Positions 9,832-18,381 of a stretch of 64,000 bases of DNA are shown here, piece after piece. A program made the position numbers and the translations under genes. The DNA lies in the NCBI GenBank assembly GCA_020636025.1, contig JACJYQ010000002.1, forward strand, positions 62,001-126,000, written 5' to 3'. Below the pieces are notes generated by a model. It saw only the letters and a program-made list of their open reading frames with translations, did not search any database and was not told the origin of the DNA. Each line of letters starts with the position of its first letter. Position 1 is the first letter of the stretch. The stretch is from Lewinellaceae bacterium (GTDB taxonomy: Bacteria > Bacteroidota > Bacteroidia > Chitinophagales > Saprospiraceae).

Positions 9832-10416
9832 TTATTTTTCCCCAATTCTGGGCTTTATCCTCACCATTTGCAGGGGCCGCCCATTGGCGTCTGTTGGCAG
9901 AGCAGCAATTCTGTCCAGCACTTCTTTGCCGGCAATTAATTTACCCAATAAAAGGCACTTTGACCCTAGCTGAAGGGTACCTCCGTTTTTCAAGTAAAGT
10001 TCTCGAAATCCCGGCGCAATGGTAATTCCACGCAGTTTTTCCCATTTAACCAGATCGGCCTCTGTGAGTTTTCTTCCCTGAATCAGGTAAAAGCGTCCTT
10101 CACTCCAGACAAACTGCCCACTGAGCGCCGGGCCATTCCCTGTACTATTTTCAGGAGCGTTGTACCCCAGTTCCAGAAAACCATCGTGTAAAATTTTGGC
10201 TACCTGTATACTGTCCCCTTTTAATTCAGTCATTCTCTGAAGTTGGCCAAAAAGGTTGGCAGGGATATCGGGTAAAAGGTCAACGGTCATTTCCCCAAAA
10301 TCTGTGTGGAAAATGACCGTTGAAGTGCCTGTTTTACAGGAAATAAAAACAAAAATGATCAGCCCAAGCAGGACATTAATCTGGTTCGAAGCCCAATACG
10401 ATGTTGAATTTTGCAT
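9832..10416 (-). CDS. Cyclophilin-like lipoprotein, divergent and probably non-catalytic
   Basis: With the start at 10416 the 194-residue protein has a hydrophobic leader ending FISC, a lipobox-like site for lipid attachment. After it, VIFHTDFGEMTVDLLPDIPANLFGQL resembles the first strands of cyclophilin-type peptidyl-prolyl isomerases, and GKLIAGKEVLDRIAALPTD resembles their last part. The usual catalytic FHR and QGGDP segments are not recognisable; FLELGYNAPENSTGNGP stands in their place. Activity is therefore doubtful. The start overlaps the 3' end of bamA by about 41 bases, which suggests translational coupling and a role alongside BamA and SurA in outer-membrane protein assembly. Confidence 0.7.
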   Translation of the reverse strand: MQNSTSYWASNQINVLLGLIIFVFISCKTGTSTVIFHTDFGEMTVDLLPDIPANLFGQLQRMTELKGDSIQVAKILHDGFLELGYNAPENSTGNGPALSGQFVWSEGRFYLIQGRKLTEADLVKWEKLRGITIAPGFRELYLKNGGTLQLGSKCLLLGKLIAGKEVLDRIAALPTDANGRPLQMVRIKPRIGEK

Positions 10417-12916
10417 AGTTGGTAAGCTTCTTGCTTGGGTAAAGTTCCGGTTTGTCGAAACCAACACCATAATCGAAGCCAAGCGTTCCAAACATAGGCA
10501 GGAATACCCGCAAGCCCATACCTACCGAACGTTTTATGTCAAACGGATTGAAATCTTTTGCTGTTCTCCAGGCATTACCCCCTTGAGCGAAGGTGGTTAT
10601 AAATATGGTACTCTGTGGATTCAGAGAAATTGGATAGCGAAGCTCAATGGTGTATTTGTTAAATACTCCCGCACCACCCGGATAGGGCGACATGATGTCG
10701 GAGACCTCATAGCCACGCAGACTGATGATATCCCTTGCATTCAGTCCAAAATTCTGGTTGTTCAATCCGTCACCACCAAGGTCAAAGCGCTCGAATGGTG
10801 TCAAGGAAGTTTTATCCGACCAGCGACTCAGCAAGCCGATCTTGGCTGATGTTTTCAACACAAGTTTCCCAACCAGCGGAGTGTACCACTCGGCATCTAC
10901 CCGCCATTTCAGATATTCAACATAGCGGTAAATGTCGTTTACTGAACCATTCTGGTAGTAATCGGCAGTTCTGAACCAGGAATATGGCGGCGTCATATTT
11001 ACTTTCAGAGAAACCAGGGAACCGTTGCGTGGGAAAATCGGATCGTTGATGCTGTTACGCGCCAGCGTCAGACCCAGGTTGAAGTTGTGGAAAATACCAT
11101 CGGATACAACGCGGTTTTCATCATCCCGGAAAGCGAAGGACAGGGCATTGGTCAGTTTCAGTGTTTGAATATCCGCATCGGCACGGAATATAAAATTGTC
11201 GTCCGGGAATTTCAAACGGGTTCCGAAACCGACAGAGCCTTGCAGGATTTCCAGTTTCTGGAAACTGCTCGATCCGAAAATACCGTAGGCGTAGCGGTTA
11301 TAGTAGCCAGCCACAGTAAGGGAGTTCGGGCGCTTGCCACCCAACCATGGTTCCGTGAAGGAGGCGTTGTACGACTGAAAGCGGTCGCCTGAAGTTTGTC
11401 CACGTACGCTGAATCGTTGTCCGTCGCCTTGTGGCAGCGGGTTCCAGGTTTCCTTGTTCTTGATATTCCGAACCGAGAAGTTGTTAAACGTCACACCAAG
11501 TGTTCCGATCACCCCTCCGCGGCTGAACTGGGAAGCAGGCTGATAACCCGCAGAAAGTTCCAGCTGATCGCTTGGCTTTTCCTCCACAGTGTACTCGATG
11601 TCCACGGTGCCTCGTTCCGGATTAACCGGTGTGTTTATCCCCAGAGATTCGGGGTTGAAATAACCGAGGTTTACAATTTCCCGCTGAGAGCGAATGATGT
11701 CCGAGCGGCTGAATTTATCGCCGGGACGCGTGAAAAGTTCCCGTCGGATCACATGTTCATTGGTCCGGTCATTTCCCTTGATCACAACGCGGTCGATGGT
11801 TGCCTGCGGTCCTTCAAAGATCCGCAATTCAAGATCAATGGAGTCATTTTCGATGGATGTTTCAACCGGATCTACGCGGAAGAACAAGTAGCCGTTATCG
11901 AGGTAAAGCGAGGAAATATCGCGGCCGTCCTGGCTGAAGGAAAGGCGCGTATCCAGCAGTTCCTGGTTAAATACATCTCCTTTGTTGATGCCAAGCACCT
12001 GGGTTAGGTATTTGGTTTCATAAATGGTATTCCCTTTCCATCGAATGTGACGGAAGTAGTATCTGTTCCCTTCTTCAATATCCATGTGGATCATCAGAAG
12101 TCCTTTCTTGCCACGCCATACACTATCCCGCACAATTCTGGCATCGCGGAAACCAATGGTATTGTAATAGGACTCAATTTTCAGCTTGTCTTCTTCGTAC
12201 TGATCGCGTATGAATTTAGATTTCTTGAAAATCTTGCGCTTGATATGGGTCTCCTTCATTTTCTTCCGGAGTACCCGTGATTTTACATGTTCATTGCCGG
12301 AAAAGGTAATGGCCTTGATCTTTACTTTTTTGCCCCTTTTGATGGCAAAGGTAAGCTTAACGCCATTGGTAGAGCGTTCATCTGGTTCAGACTTGATGTC
12401 CACCTGAGCGTCCAGATATCCCTTCTCCACATAAAACTCCTTCAGTTTGTAAATCAGCGTGGCTCTCACGTTATCGGTGAGAATGGAACCTTTTTGCAGG
12501 AATTTATTGATCACTCCGTTCAGGTCGTCGTGCTTGCTTTTTTTCACCCCTGTAAAAGAGTGCCTGGTGTATCTGGGCAACTCCTGTACCACAATTTCCA
12601 GAAAGATCTTGTCGCCCACGGTTCTTTCCTGATTGATTTGTACATCAGTAAAAAGCTTCAGGTTCCAAAGCGTTTGAACGGCTTTGGCAAACTGGTTTCC
12701 AGGAACCCGGATTTTGTCGCCTACCCTGAATCCGGACAAAGCGATCAGGGTGTTTGCATCGGCATACTGCGCACCTGTTACCCGGATACCCCCGATCTCA
12801 AACTCGGCGGGTTTCTCATAAGATACCATGGGCAAAAGCGTATCCTGATCGCTTTGGGCATTCATGGCCAGCGGCAGGAGACCGGCAAACAGCAAACAGA
12901 GGGTATGTAACTTCAT
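10376..12916 (-). CDS. bamA: Outer membrane protein assembly factor BamA
   Basis: The start at 12916 (MKLHTLCLLFAGLLPLAMNAQ) gives a signal peptide and 846 residues; the open frame extends upstream without support. Residues ~40-450 contain POTRA-type repeats (IGGIRVTGAQYADANTL, KIKAITFSGNEHVKSRVL, YRHIRWKGNTIYETK-like segment, TIDRVVIKGNDRTNEHVI). The C-terminal half is a 16-strand Omp85 barrel with the VRGQ/SFTEPWLGG and YEVSDIMSPYPGG segments and a terminal strand FNIVLGFEPD. BamA inserts beta-barrel proteins into the outer membrane. The order SurA - BamA - cyclophilin-like gene on one strand supports joint action. Confidence 0.93.
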   Translation of the reverse strand: MKLHTLCLLFAGLLPLAMNAQSDQDTLLPMVSYEKPAEFEIGGIRVTGAQYADANTLIALSGFRVGDKIRVPGNQFAKAVQTLWNLKLFTDVQINQERTVGDKIFLEIVVQELPRYTRHSFTGVKKSKHDDLNGVINKFLQKGSILTDNVRATLIYKLKEFYVEKGYLDAQVDIKSEPDERSTNGVKLTFAIKRGKKVKIKAITFSGNEHVKSRVLRKKMKETHIKRKIFKKSKFIRDQYEEDKLKIESYYNTIGFRDARIVRDSVWRGKKGLLMIHMDIEEGNRYYFRHIRWKGNTIYETKYLTQVLGINKGDVFNQELLDTRLSFSQDGRDISSLYLDNGYLFFRVDPVETSIENDSIDLELRIFEGPQATIDRVVIKGNDRTNEHVIRRELFTRPGDKFSRSDIIRSQREIVNLGYFNPESLGINTPVNPERGTVDIEYTVEEKPSDQLELSAGYQPASQFSRGGVIGTLGVTFNNFSVRNIKNKETWNPLPQGDGQRFSVRGQTSGDRFQSYNASFTEPWLGGKRPNSLTVAGYYNRYAYGIFGSSSFQKLEILQGSVGFGTRLKFPDDNFIFRADADIQTLKLTNALSFAFRDDENRVVSDGIFHNFNLGLTLARNSINDPIFPRNGSLVSLKVNMTPPYSWFRTADYYQNGSVNDIYRYVEYLKWRVDAEWYTPLVGKLVLKTSAKIGLLSRWSDKTSLTPFERFDLGGDGLNNQNFGLNARDIISLRGYEVSDIMSPYPGGAGVFNKYTIELRYPISLNPQSTIFITTFAQGGNAWRTAKDFNPFDIKRSVGMGLRVFLPMFGTLGFDYGVGFDKPELYPSKKLTNYAKFNIVLGFEPD

Positions 12917-12981
12917 TTTTTGTGTCAATTGTAGATAAATTGGGCTGGAAAGAAGATGTTGAAGGTCAGAAAGTACTGGCA

Positions 12982-14355
12982 TTATCGTCCGTTGTTGAGT
13001 CCGGCTATTTGCAGCATTTCCTGTAAATTAGGACAAGCGTCATAGAGTTGGTTAACCGAGAAATAGGTGCTTTTCAGCTTTTCCAGAACCCATTTTTCGG
13101 TAAATTCTGCTTTTTTCTGCTCCAACGCAGCCAGTTGAATTTTACCGTAATCCTTTTTAAGATCAGCCTGGTGCGGAGAACTTCGACTCACCAGCATTAC
13201 CATTTTGTATACAACGGATCCGTCCAGTGATTTGCTCTCAAAAGGCTCGGCGACTTCGCCTTCTTTTTTACCATCAAGGGCAAAAAACACGTCTGTTTCC
13301 AGGTCAGTTACTTCAAAAAAGGTATTTCCAGTGCGGGGGTTTGCCACCCGTCCGTCGTTGCTAAAACTTGCCTGGTTCTCATCGCCCACTGTTTTCAGCG
13401 CTTTGCTGAAAGTCATCATGCCTTCATTAATTTTTTCACTAATGGAGTCCAGTGTGATTTTGGCCTTTTCCAGATCCTCTTCTGAAATTTCAGGTTTAAT
13501 GAGGATGTGGCGGCAGTGAATCAGGTTGCCCCTCCGCTCGATCATCTGGATGATGTGAAACCCAAATTCCGTTTCGATCACCGGGCTGATTTCATCGGGG
13601 TCGAGTTTGTAGGCCATGGCCTCAAATTCTGGTACAAATGTTCCGCGTTTTACAAATCCGAGATCACCGCCCTGCGGACCGCTTCCGGGATCGTCGCTGT
13701 ATTTCTTGGCCAGGGCTTCAAAGTCCTCTCCGTTATCCAGACGTTTTCTGATATCGTCTGCCAGATCTTGTGCCCTTTTGCGTTCCTCGGCGTTCACCCT
13801 GGGTTTGTAAATGATTTCCCGGTATTCCACTTCGGCATTGAAATAGGGAAGTGAATCCTTTGGGATGTCGTTGAAGAACCTTTTCACCTCTGAAGGCGTA
13901 ACCGTTGCCTTGGATGTAATTTGATTCTGCATGCGCTCGGCGAGCAGCTGGTTGCGCATATCGGTTCGGGTTTGGGATTTAATCTGGTCAATTGTCTGAC
14001 CATAGAAATCCTCAATGGCTTTGGAATCCTGATTGAAGTACAACATCAGGCGATCGATACGCGCATTGAGTTGGGTTTCAACTTCTTCCTCAGTTACTGC
14101 TATCGAATCGAGTTTTGCCTGGTTCACCAATAGTTTTTGTACAATAAGATTTTGTACAGCAACACATTGAAAATCATCTGGCAATTCAGGATTTTGCTGT
14201 TTGGCGTAGGAAAATTGTTCCTGCACTTCGCTTAAGAGTATGATCTCGGAGCCAACAGTTGCCACTACTCTGTCGATCAGAGCCTTGTCATTTTGGGCAG
14301 GCAACAATGCAGGCAAGATGATAAACAGCAAAGCCCAGGGTGCTATATTTTTCAT
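12982..14355 (-). CDS. surA: SurA-like periplasmic chaperone / peptidyl-prolyl isomerase
   Basis: The 457-residue protein has a signal peptide (MKNIAPWALLFIILPALLPAQ), an N-terminal SurA chaperone domain (IDRVVATVGSEIILLSEV), and a clear parvulin (PpiC) domain at ~170-275 with FEALAKKYSDDPGSGPQGG, DLGFVKRGTFVPEFE and ETEFGFHIIQMIERRG. A second, weaker parvulin-like segment begins HCRHILIKPEIS. SurA proteins guide unfolded outer-membrane proteins through the periplasm to BamA. It lies 65 bases upstream of bamA and 36 bases downstream of a parvulin-like lipoprotein gene, consistent with an operon. Confidence 0.9.
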   Translation of the reverse strand: MKNIAPWALLFIILPALLPAQNDKALIDRVVATVGSEIILLSEVQEQFSYAKQQNPELPDDFQCVAVQNLIVQKLLVNQAKLDSIAVTEEEVETQLNARIDRLMLYFNQDSKAIEDFYGQTIDQIKSQTRTDMRNQLLAERMQNQITSKATVTPSEVKRFFNDIPKDSLPYFNAEVEYREIIYKPRVNAEERKRAQDLADDIRKRLDNGEDFEALAKKYSDDPGSGPQGGDLGFVKRGTFVPEFEAMAYKLDPDEISPVIETEFGFHIIQMIERRGNLIHCRHILIKPEISEEDLEKAKITLDSISEKINEGMMTFSKALKTVGDENQASFSNDGRVANPRTGNTFFEVTDLETDVFFALDGKKEGEVAEPFESKSLDGSVVYKMVMLVSRSSPHQADLKKDYGKIQLAALEQKKAEFTEKWVLEKLKSTYFSVNQLYDACPNLQEMLQIAGLNNGR

Positions 14356-14391
14356 AAATAGATTTTTCTGTTAATTGGAGTTGAACCAATG

Positions 14392-15240
14392 TTACTTAAT
14401 GATGATGTTCTCGCGCTTCAACTCCCGATCGTAAAGCGATTTTTTCCAGTTTTCCAGCAAATCCTGTTTTCGTTTGTGCAGGATGATCCTGGATGCCTGT
14501 TCTTTTACGTAATCAAATGGCGCCGTGCTTTTGCCCTGCGCCGATTCCAGTACCCGGTAGTAATACCTGAAATCGCCATCGCGGAGCGTACCCTCCCGTC
14601 GGGAACTCATATTTTCGGAGGTTAACGTTCCTTTCGGCAAAAGTGCGGCGACTTCCTGTAATTTATACCATTTATCTTCATCCAACAAGGCCAATACGGC
14701 TTTTTGGGCAGCGAGGGTTTTGAGTTTATTCATATCACCCGGCTTCCGGCTGTTCCACAGCTTGTTGAACTCTTTTTCTGATTTGTCGTCGCTGGGTATT
14801 TTCAACACTACGCACTTCAGGATCATGCTTTCCAACTGAAACTGTTCCTTGTTATTGTCGTAGAAGTTGCGCATTTCATCATCCGTAACCACACTATCGA
14901 GCTTTTCTGCGATGATCTGTTCCTCAAAATTGAAACGCACCAGACTTGCCCGGTAATTCCTCACCAGTTCATCGATGTTCAGATCCTTGGGGATGTTGCG
15001 CTCGGCCTCATACATCAACAACTGGTCTCTTGCCCAGCGTTGAACGTAAGCAGCCACCATAAGCGCACTGTCTTCCTGAGAAACATCCTCAGGAACCACA
15101 CCATCGAGTTCAGACAGGTACAGGCTTTTGTTGTACACTTTAGCCAACAGCACATCATCTGTCTTATCGCTTTCGGCATTGCCACAGTGCACACTGGCTA
15201 CAGCTACACACAAGAGTAGGGCGTATAGAAATATTTTCAT
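14392..15240 (-). CDS. Parvulin/SurA-like lipoprotein
   Basis: The start at 15240 (MKIFLYALLLCVAVASVHC) gives a lipoprotein signal with Cys at residue 19 and 282 residues in total; a longer frame would begin 19 codons earlier without a signal. The mature part is helical and resembles the N-terminal and linker parts of SurA/PpiC proteins (KVYNKSLYLSELDGVVPED, YNKEQFQ-like FYDNNKEQFQLE). A C-terminal parvulin-like region is weak (LLPKGTLTSENMSSRREGTLRDGDFRYYYRVLES). It is the first gene of the SurA-BamA cluster. A periplasm-facing chaperone role is inferred; catalytic activity cannot be judged. Confidence 0.7.
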   Translation of the reverse strand: MKIFLYALLLCVAVASVHCGNAESDKTDDVLLAKVYNKSLYLSELDGVVPEDVSQEDSALMVAAYVQRWARDQLLMYEAERNIPKDLNIDELVRNYRASLVRFNFEEQIIAEKLDSVVTDDEMRNFYDNNKEQFQLESMILKCVVLKIPSDDKSEKEFNKLWNSRKPGDMNKLKTLAAQKAVLALLDEDKWYKLQEVAALLPKGTLTSENMSSRREGTLRDGDFRYYYRVLESAQGKSTAPFDYVKEQASRIILHKRKQDLLENWKKSLYDRELKRENIIIK

Positions 15241-15354
15241 GGCCAATTCATTAATGATTGTCCCAAAGGCGGGCAAAGTTACTTCAATCGGGGACAAATA
15301 GAAGTATTGAAGTGCAAGGGAAAGTTAAGGATGAAAATTAAATTTGAAAAAATA

Positions 15355-15387
15355 TTTGGAAATCAGAAATAATGGGCTGTACATTTG
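15355..15387 (+). promoter_or_regulatory. Promoter of the tRNA-Val gene
   Basis: TTTG at 15355-15358 and TACATTTG at 15380-15387, separated by 21 bases counted from TTG, match the Bacteroidota housekeeping promoter. The -7 box is followed by CCGCC, exactly as in the 23S rRNA promoter of this window. The tRNA begins 27 bases later. Confidence 0.75.
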
Positions 15388-15414
15388 CCGCCGCTTTACG
15401 CAAAAGCCTTATTT

Positions 15415-15492
15415 GGGCGCATAACTCAGTTGGTTCAGAGTGGCTGCCTTACAAGCAGCAAGTCGGAGGTTCGAGTCCTTCTGTGCCCACCA
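15415..15492 (+). tRNA. tRNA-Val (anticodon UAC)
   Basis: The sequence folds as a full cloverleaf: acceptor GGGCGCA pairs with TGTGCCC, the anticodon arm is GCTGC-CTTACAA-GCAGC with anticodon TAC, and the T arm contains GGTTCGAGTCC. Discriminator A and an encoded CCA end follow. Valine is assigned from the anticodon (reads GTA and probably GTG). Confidence 0.95.
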
Positions 15493-15508
15493 TCAAAAAC
15501 ATCCTTAT

Positions 15509-15543
15509 AGAGCTACAAACGAACGTTTGTGGCTCTTTTTTTT
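15509..15543 (+). terminator. Rho-independent terminator of the tRNA-Val unit
   Basis: GAGCTACAAACG pairs with CGTTTGTGGCTC (one G-U pair) over a tight loop and is followed by at least eight T residues, 17 bases after the tRNA. Confidence 0.9.
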
Positions 15544-15612
15544 GCTGGCACAATGGGCAGTTGGGGAATCAGGTCCAATATGCCTTTCTCATAAACGATT
15601 GAACACTTCTTA

Positions 15613-15666
15613 GGCCTCTCCGAGGCCAGTTTTCTGGCGTTAGAGAGGTTTCCGCCTCTCCGAGGC
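15613..15666. repeat. Two copies of the palindrome GCCTCTCCGAGGC
   Basis: Copies at 15613-15625 and 15654-15666 are 41 bases apart. The spacer (CTGGCGTTAGAGAGGTTT) matches, in reverse complement, the spacer of the four-copy array at 28236-28396, so both loci belong to one family. Confidence 0.7.
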
Positions 15667-15731
15667 TGTTGTTTTGGCTGCTGATTCGATTGTATGACTT
15701 GTATGTTTGAGTGCCCAAGAATCCATCAGCT

Positions 15732-15788
15732 CGCTCTCCGATTTCATCTCTCAGCTCTTTCATTTCGCTCTCCGCTCTCCGCTCTCCG
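15732..15788. repeat. CGCTCTC heptamer repeats
   Basis: Three tandem CGCTCTC units (15766-15788) follow a degenerate CTCTC-rich stretch that begins with TCGCTCTCCG near 15732. The seven-base period is the same as in the GAACAAT arrays elsewhere in the window. It directly abuts the 3' end of the next minus-strand gene. Confidence 0.6.
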
Positions 15789-15790
15789 CA

Positions 15791-16453
15791 CTACAAAAGC
15801 TGTTGCTTAAACGTTTCAAACTCATCTTTCGTTAACACACCATGGTCCATCAGCTCTTTTAGCTTGATGATTTCATCGGCATTTGAAAATTTTTGGGTGC
15901 TTTCCGGTATCGCCTTTATACTTTGTTCAGTTTCCTCATCGAGCAGTTTGGCCTTGTTGGCAGAGCAAAATTTAAGAAAAGTTTCCTGCCCCACAACGAG
16001 GCGAATGGGGGCCGGTAGAAATTCATACGCCGTTGTAAAAGCAGCCTGAATTCTGTCGTCGCCAATGGATTTACCCAGTGTGCGAACATTCAGCATTGGC
16101 ACCACTTTTTTCTGTATGATGTTTTTCACATCCGGGACAAGGTGATCAAGGGTTACTTTCTCCAGGGCCTTGTCTTTCATGTTCTTCAGGTCCTCCTTTT
16201 TCTCCTGAATGCCATCGGAAACCTTACTTTTCAGGTCTTTTAACTGATCTCCGGCTTCATTCAATTTATCCGTAGCCTTGTTTTTCAGGCCTTGAATGTT
16301 ATCGCCAGCCTCGCTTATTTTTTCATTCGCTTTGTCCTTGAGCCCCTGTAAGCCTTCGCCGGCTTCATTGAGCTTGTCGAGCGCCTGTTCCTTTATTTTG
16401 GTCGCTTGTTCTTCCAGTTTTGATTTGGCCTGGTCAACCAGTTTTTTAAACAT
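15791..16453 (-). CDS. Coiled-coil protein with C-terminal SHOCT-like motif
   Basis: The start at 16453 (MFKKLVDQAKSK) is chosen because the longer frame begins inside the GAACAAT repeat array, which merely happens to stay open. The 220-residue protein has no signal peptide. Residues ~10-100 form a Lys/Glu-rich amphipathic helix with imperfect ~20-residue repeats (LNEAGEGLQGLKDKANEK, ISEAGDNIQGLKNKATDK, LNEAGDQLKDLKSKVSDG). The last ~35 residues (IIKLKELMDHGVLTKDEFE) match the SHOCT pattern, a short motif thought to mediate oligomerisation. The middle part is not recognised. Function unknown. Confidence 0.75.
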   Translation of the reverse strand: MFKKLVDQAKSKLEEQATKIKEQALDKLNEAGEGLQGLKDKANEKISEAGDNIQGLKNKATDKLNEAGDQLKDLKSKVSDGIQEKKEDLKNMKDKALEKVTLDHLVPDVKNIIQKKVVPMLNVRTLGKSIGDDRIQAAFTTAYEFLPAPIRLVVGQETFLKFCSANKAKLLDEETEQSIKAIPESTQKFSNADEIIKLKELMDHGVLTKDEFETFKQQLL

Positions 16454-16469
16454 GACAGATTGTTTTAGC

Positions 16470-16621
16470 AATGAACAATGAACAATGAACAATGAACAAT
16501 GAACAATGAACAATGAACAATGAACAAAAGGTAATGGTATGAGAATTCATTAATTCTTTTAATAAAAACTATTCACCTCAAAAATCATTCATTGTTCACT
16601 GTTCATTGTTCACTGCTCATT
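16470..16621. repeat. Mirrored GAACAAT heptamer arms
   Basis: About eight perfect tandem copies of the heptamer GAACAAT occupy 16470-16526. An inverted, slightly degenerate block (TGTTCATTGTTCAC) occupies 16588-16621. The two could pair over a loop of about 60 bases. It fills the gap between two minus-strand genes. Confidence 0.8.
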
Positions 16622-16630
16622 AACCACTAC

Positions 16631-17059
16631 CTATGGATGCACATGGAATTCCACCGTTTCTATCACCTCTCCTTCAGTTCCTTCATGTCCCCAAACACGG
16701 GCTTGTAAAACCCAGTCTGTGTGGGCATCTATGCCATTGGCATTTGACAGGATGAAGGTATCGTTGAACTCGTAGAGCCCGGAGGTTTCATGCACGTGTG
16801 CCTCATCGGGTTTGGTGTATACAACGGTTCCATCGGCTTTGTTGTAAATCTTGATCTCTACATTGTGTACCGTTTCGCCGGTGTGGCTCTCAAATTCAAC
16901 CTCAATTTGGAGGGTATCTCCAACATGCTTGGCATCTGTATTTGGTGAATGAATATGGGCATGGTAATCGTAATCGGTGCCGTCATCTTCGTGTTTGTGG
17001 CAGGCGGCGACTGCGAAAAGGCCTGCGATCAGAATGCTTGAAAAAAGAAATTTAGTCAT
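16631..17059 (-). CDS. Histidine-rich lipoprotein, probable metal-binding
   Basis: The 142-residue protein starts with a lipoprotein signal (MTKFLFSSILIAGLFAVAAC) and continues CHKHEDDGTDYDYHAHIHSP, dense in His and acidic residues. Further His residues follow (DEAHVHETSG, GHEGTEG, EFHVHP at the end). The fold looks like a small Ig/FN3-like domain (LQIEVEFESHTGETVHNVEIKIYNK). It resembles DUF4625-type lipoproteins of Bacteroidota. Metal binding, perhaps copper or zinc, is inferred from composition. It is the last of three closely spaced genes. Confidence 0.7.
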   Translation of the reverse strand: MTKFLFSSILIAGLFAVAACHKHEDDGTDYDYHAHIHSPNTDAKHVGDTLQIEVEFESHTGETVHNVEIKIYNKADGTVVYTKPDEAHVHETSGLYEFNDTFILSNANGIDAHTDWVLQARVWGHEGTEGEVIETVEFHVHP

Positions 17060-17080
17060 TATTTGATAAAGTTTAATTTG

Positions 17081-17974
17081 TTAAAAAATGTAGGTGATCT
17101 GAGCGGAGTACCGGGCGCCTGCCTCAACAACTCCGTCAGAATATTGGCCGGTTAATGGCAGGGAATAATTGACTCCTGCCATCCAGCGATTGTTTTTCAG
17201 GTTGATACCCGCGGTCGCGAATACACCATTGCCTCCGGTTCCGTGAACCGGGTTGCCATTTGCGTAGCTGTCTTTTGCGCTCGACAGGAAAGCAATTCCG
17301 GCATTGGGAATGAGATCGAGTGTTTTCAAGGGTATTTCCCGAAACACAATTCCCTGAATGTTGAACTGATTGCCAAAAGTGTAGCCCGATTTTGTAGGGC
17401 TATTTAATTGATAAAAACTGCTCAGTACAATACCGGTTTTACGATAGGTCCAGATTGCATCCGCCTGAAACAGATATGCCCAGGAACCCTTGCCCACGTT
17501 GAAATTGTCGGGCAAATCCTTGTTGTGTAGCTTTGGATCGAACTTTCCGGTTGGCAAGGACAGCCCAGCACCTGCTTCCAGGTAGAGGTTGCCACTTTTT
17601 GCCGTCTGTTTGTTCACCAATACATAACTGGCCGTCAGCCTGGGATCGGACAAGCCCTGCTCAATGAGAAAATCCTCCTGAATACGCCTTGAGTTCAGGT
17701 TATACGGCACAAAAGCCATAACGCGAATTCTCTTCGTCAGCGCGTAGCGTGCCGACAGTTCCCAGCTTTGAAATCTGTCTGCGATCCTGGTATCCGTTGA
17801 TGAAATGGAGTTGAAGGCTATTCGGTTATAGGCAATTCTCAGATAATTGCTGCGATAAGCCGAAAAAAGTCCAATCCCCATGTTTCCGGATGCGCAACCG
17901 CATACATCACAAGCTGCTACCGGGCCCGAAGCGAGACAATAGCATAAGGCGATAAAAATGAATCTTTTTATCAT
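17081..17974 (-). CDS. Outer-membrane beta-barrel protein with CDVCGC motif
   Basis: The 297-residue protein has a signal peptide (MIKRFIFIALCYCLASGPVAA) followed at once by CDVCGCASGNMGIG, a Cys-rich mature N-terminus. The rest alternates like a beta-barrel (SWELSARYALTKRIRVMAFVPYNL, LYLEAGAGLSLPTGKF, WMAGVNYSLPLTGQY) and ends in an aromatic residue (AQITYIF), the usual sorting signal for barrel assembly. Bacteroidota relatives are often annotated as transporters. The Cys motif and the His-rich lipoprotein next door (21-base gap) suggest metal handling; this is an inference. Confidence 0.7.
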   Translation of the reverse strand: MIKRFIFIALCYCLASGPVAACDVCGCASGNMGIGLFSAYRSNYLRIAYNRIAFNSISSTDTRIADRFQSWELSARYALTKRIRVMAFVPYNLNSRRIQEDFLIEQGLSDPRLTASYVLVNKQTAKSGNLYLEAGAGLSLPTGKFDPKLHNKDLPDNFNVGKGSWAYLFQADAIWTYRKTGIVLSSFYQLNSPTKSGYTFGNQFNIQGIVFREIPLKTLDLIPNAGIAFLSSAKDSYANGNPVHGTGGNGVFATAGINLKNNRWMAGVNYSLPLTGQYSDGVVEAGARYSAQITYIF

Positions 17975-18006
17975 ATTGAATTGAATTTGACATGAAAATG
18001 CTCAAA

Positions 18007-18381
18007 TCAACTCAACTGGGGTGGGTGGAAAATTTCGTAGAGGAAATTGCTGGTGTAAAATGAATCCTGAAAGGTGATGCGTGAATACATCTCCTTTGAT
18101 GTAAAAAAGTCGGTGAGGATTTCCGGGAAGTCAAGGAATACGGAGAGTGAACTGAGTTCCTTTTTCTCCACCGGATTGCGCTTCTCCTTTTCCTCCGCTT
18201 GCCTGAGTGTTTTGTTCAGGTAACATTTACCATGACACTCGCTGTTTTCATTATTGCGGTTTACGCAGAGAAACTTTTCAATAAAGGATTGATTCATGTA
18301 AAAACCGGCAATAGCGACCAGATCCTTGAAAGACGAAGATAGGATCAGCACAGACAAAGCTATAGCCAGTAGTTTTTTCAC
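18007..18381 (-). CDS. Small Cys-containing membrane or periplasmic protein of a metal-related cluster
   Basis: The start is GTG (MKKLLAIALSVLILSSSFKDL), with an N-terminal hydrophobic segment, 124 residues in all. The core FYMNQSFIEKFLCVNRNNENSECHGKCYLNK holds three Cys and a His; the CHGKCYLNK motif recurs in short Bacteroidota proteins found next to TonB- or copper-related genes. The middle is charged (AEEKEKRNPVEKKE). It precedes the CDVCGC barrel gene by 32 bases and would be first in the transcript. Its exact role is unknown; metal binding by CxxxC and His is plausible. Confidence 0.65.
   Translation of the reverse strand: MKKLLAIALSVLILSSSFKDLVAIAGFYMNQSFIEKFLCVNRNNENSECHGKCYLNKTLRQAEEKEKRNPVEKKELSSLSVFLDFPEILTDFFTSKEMYSRITFQDSFYTSNFLYEIFHPPQLS

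Noticed and set aside
15569..15763. Small minus-strand gene between the tRNA and the SHOCT gene
   Set aside because: It consists of palindrome and CGCTCTC repeats read through in one frame.
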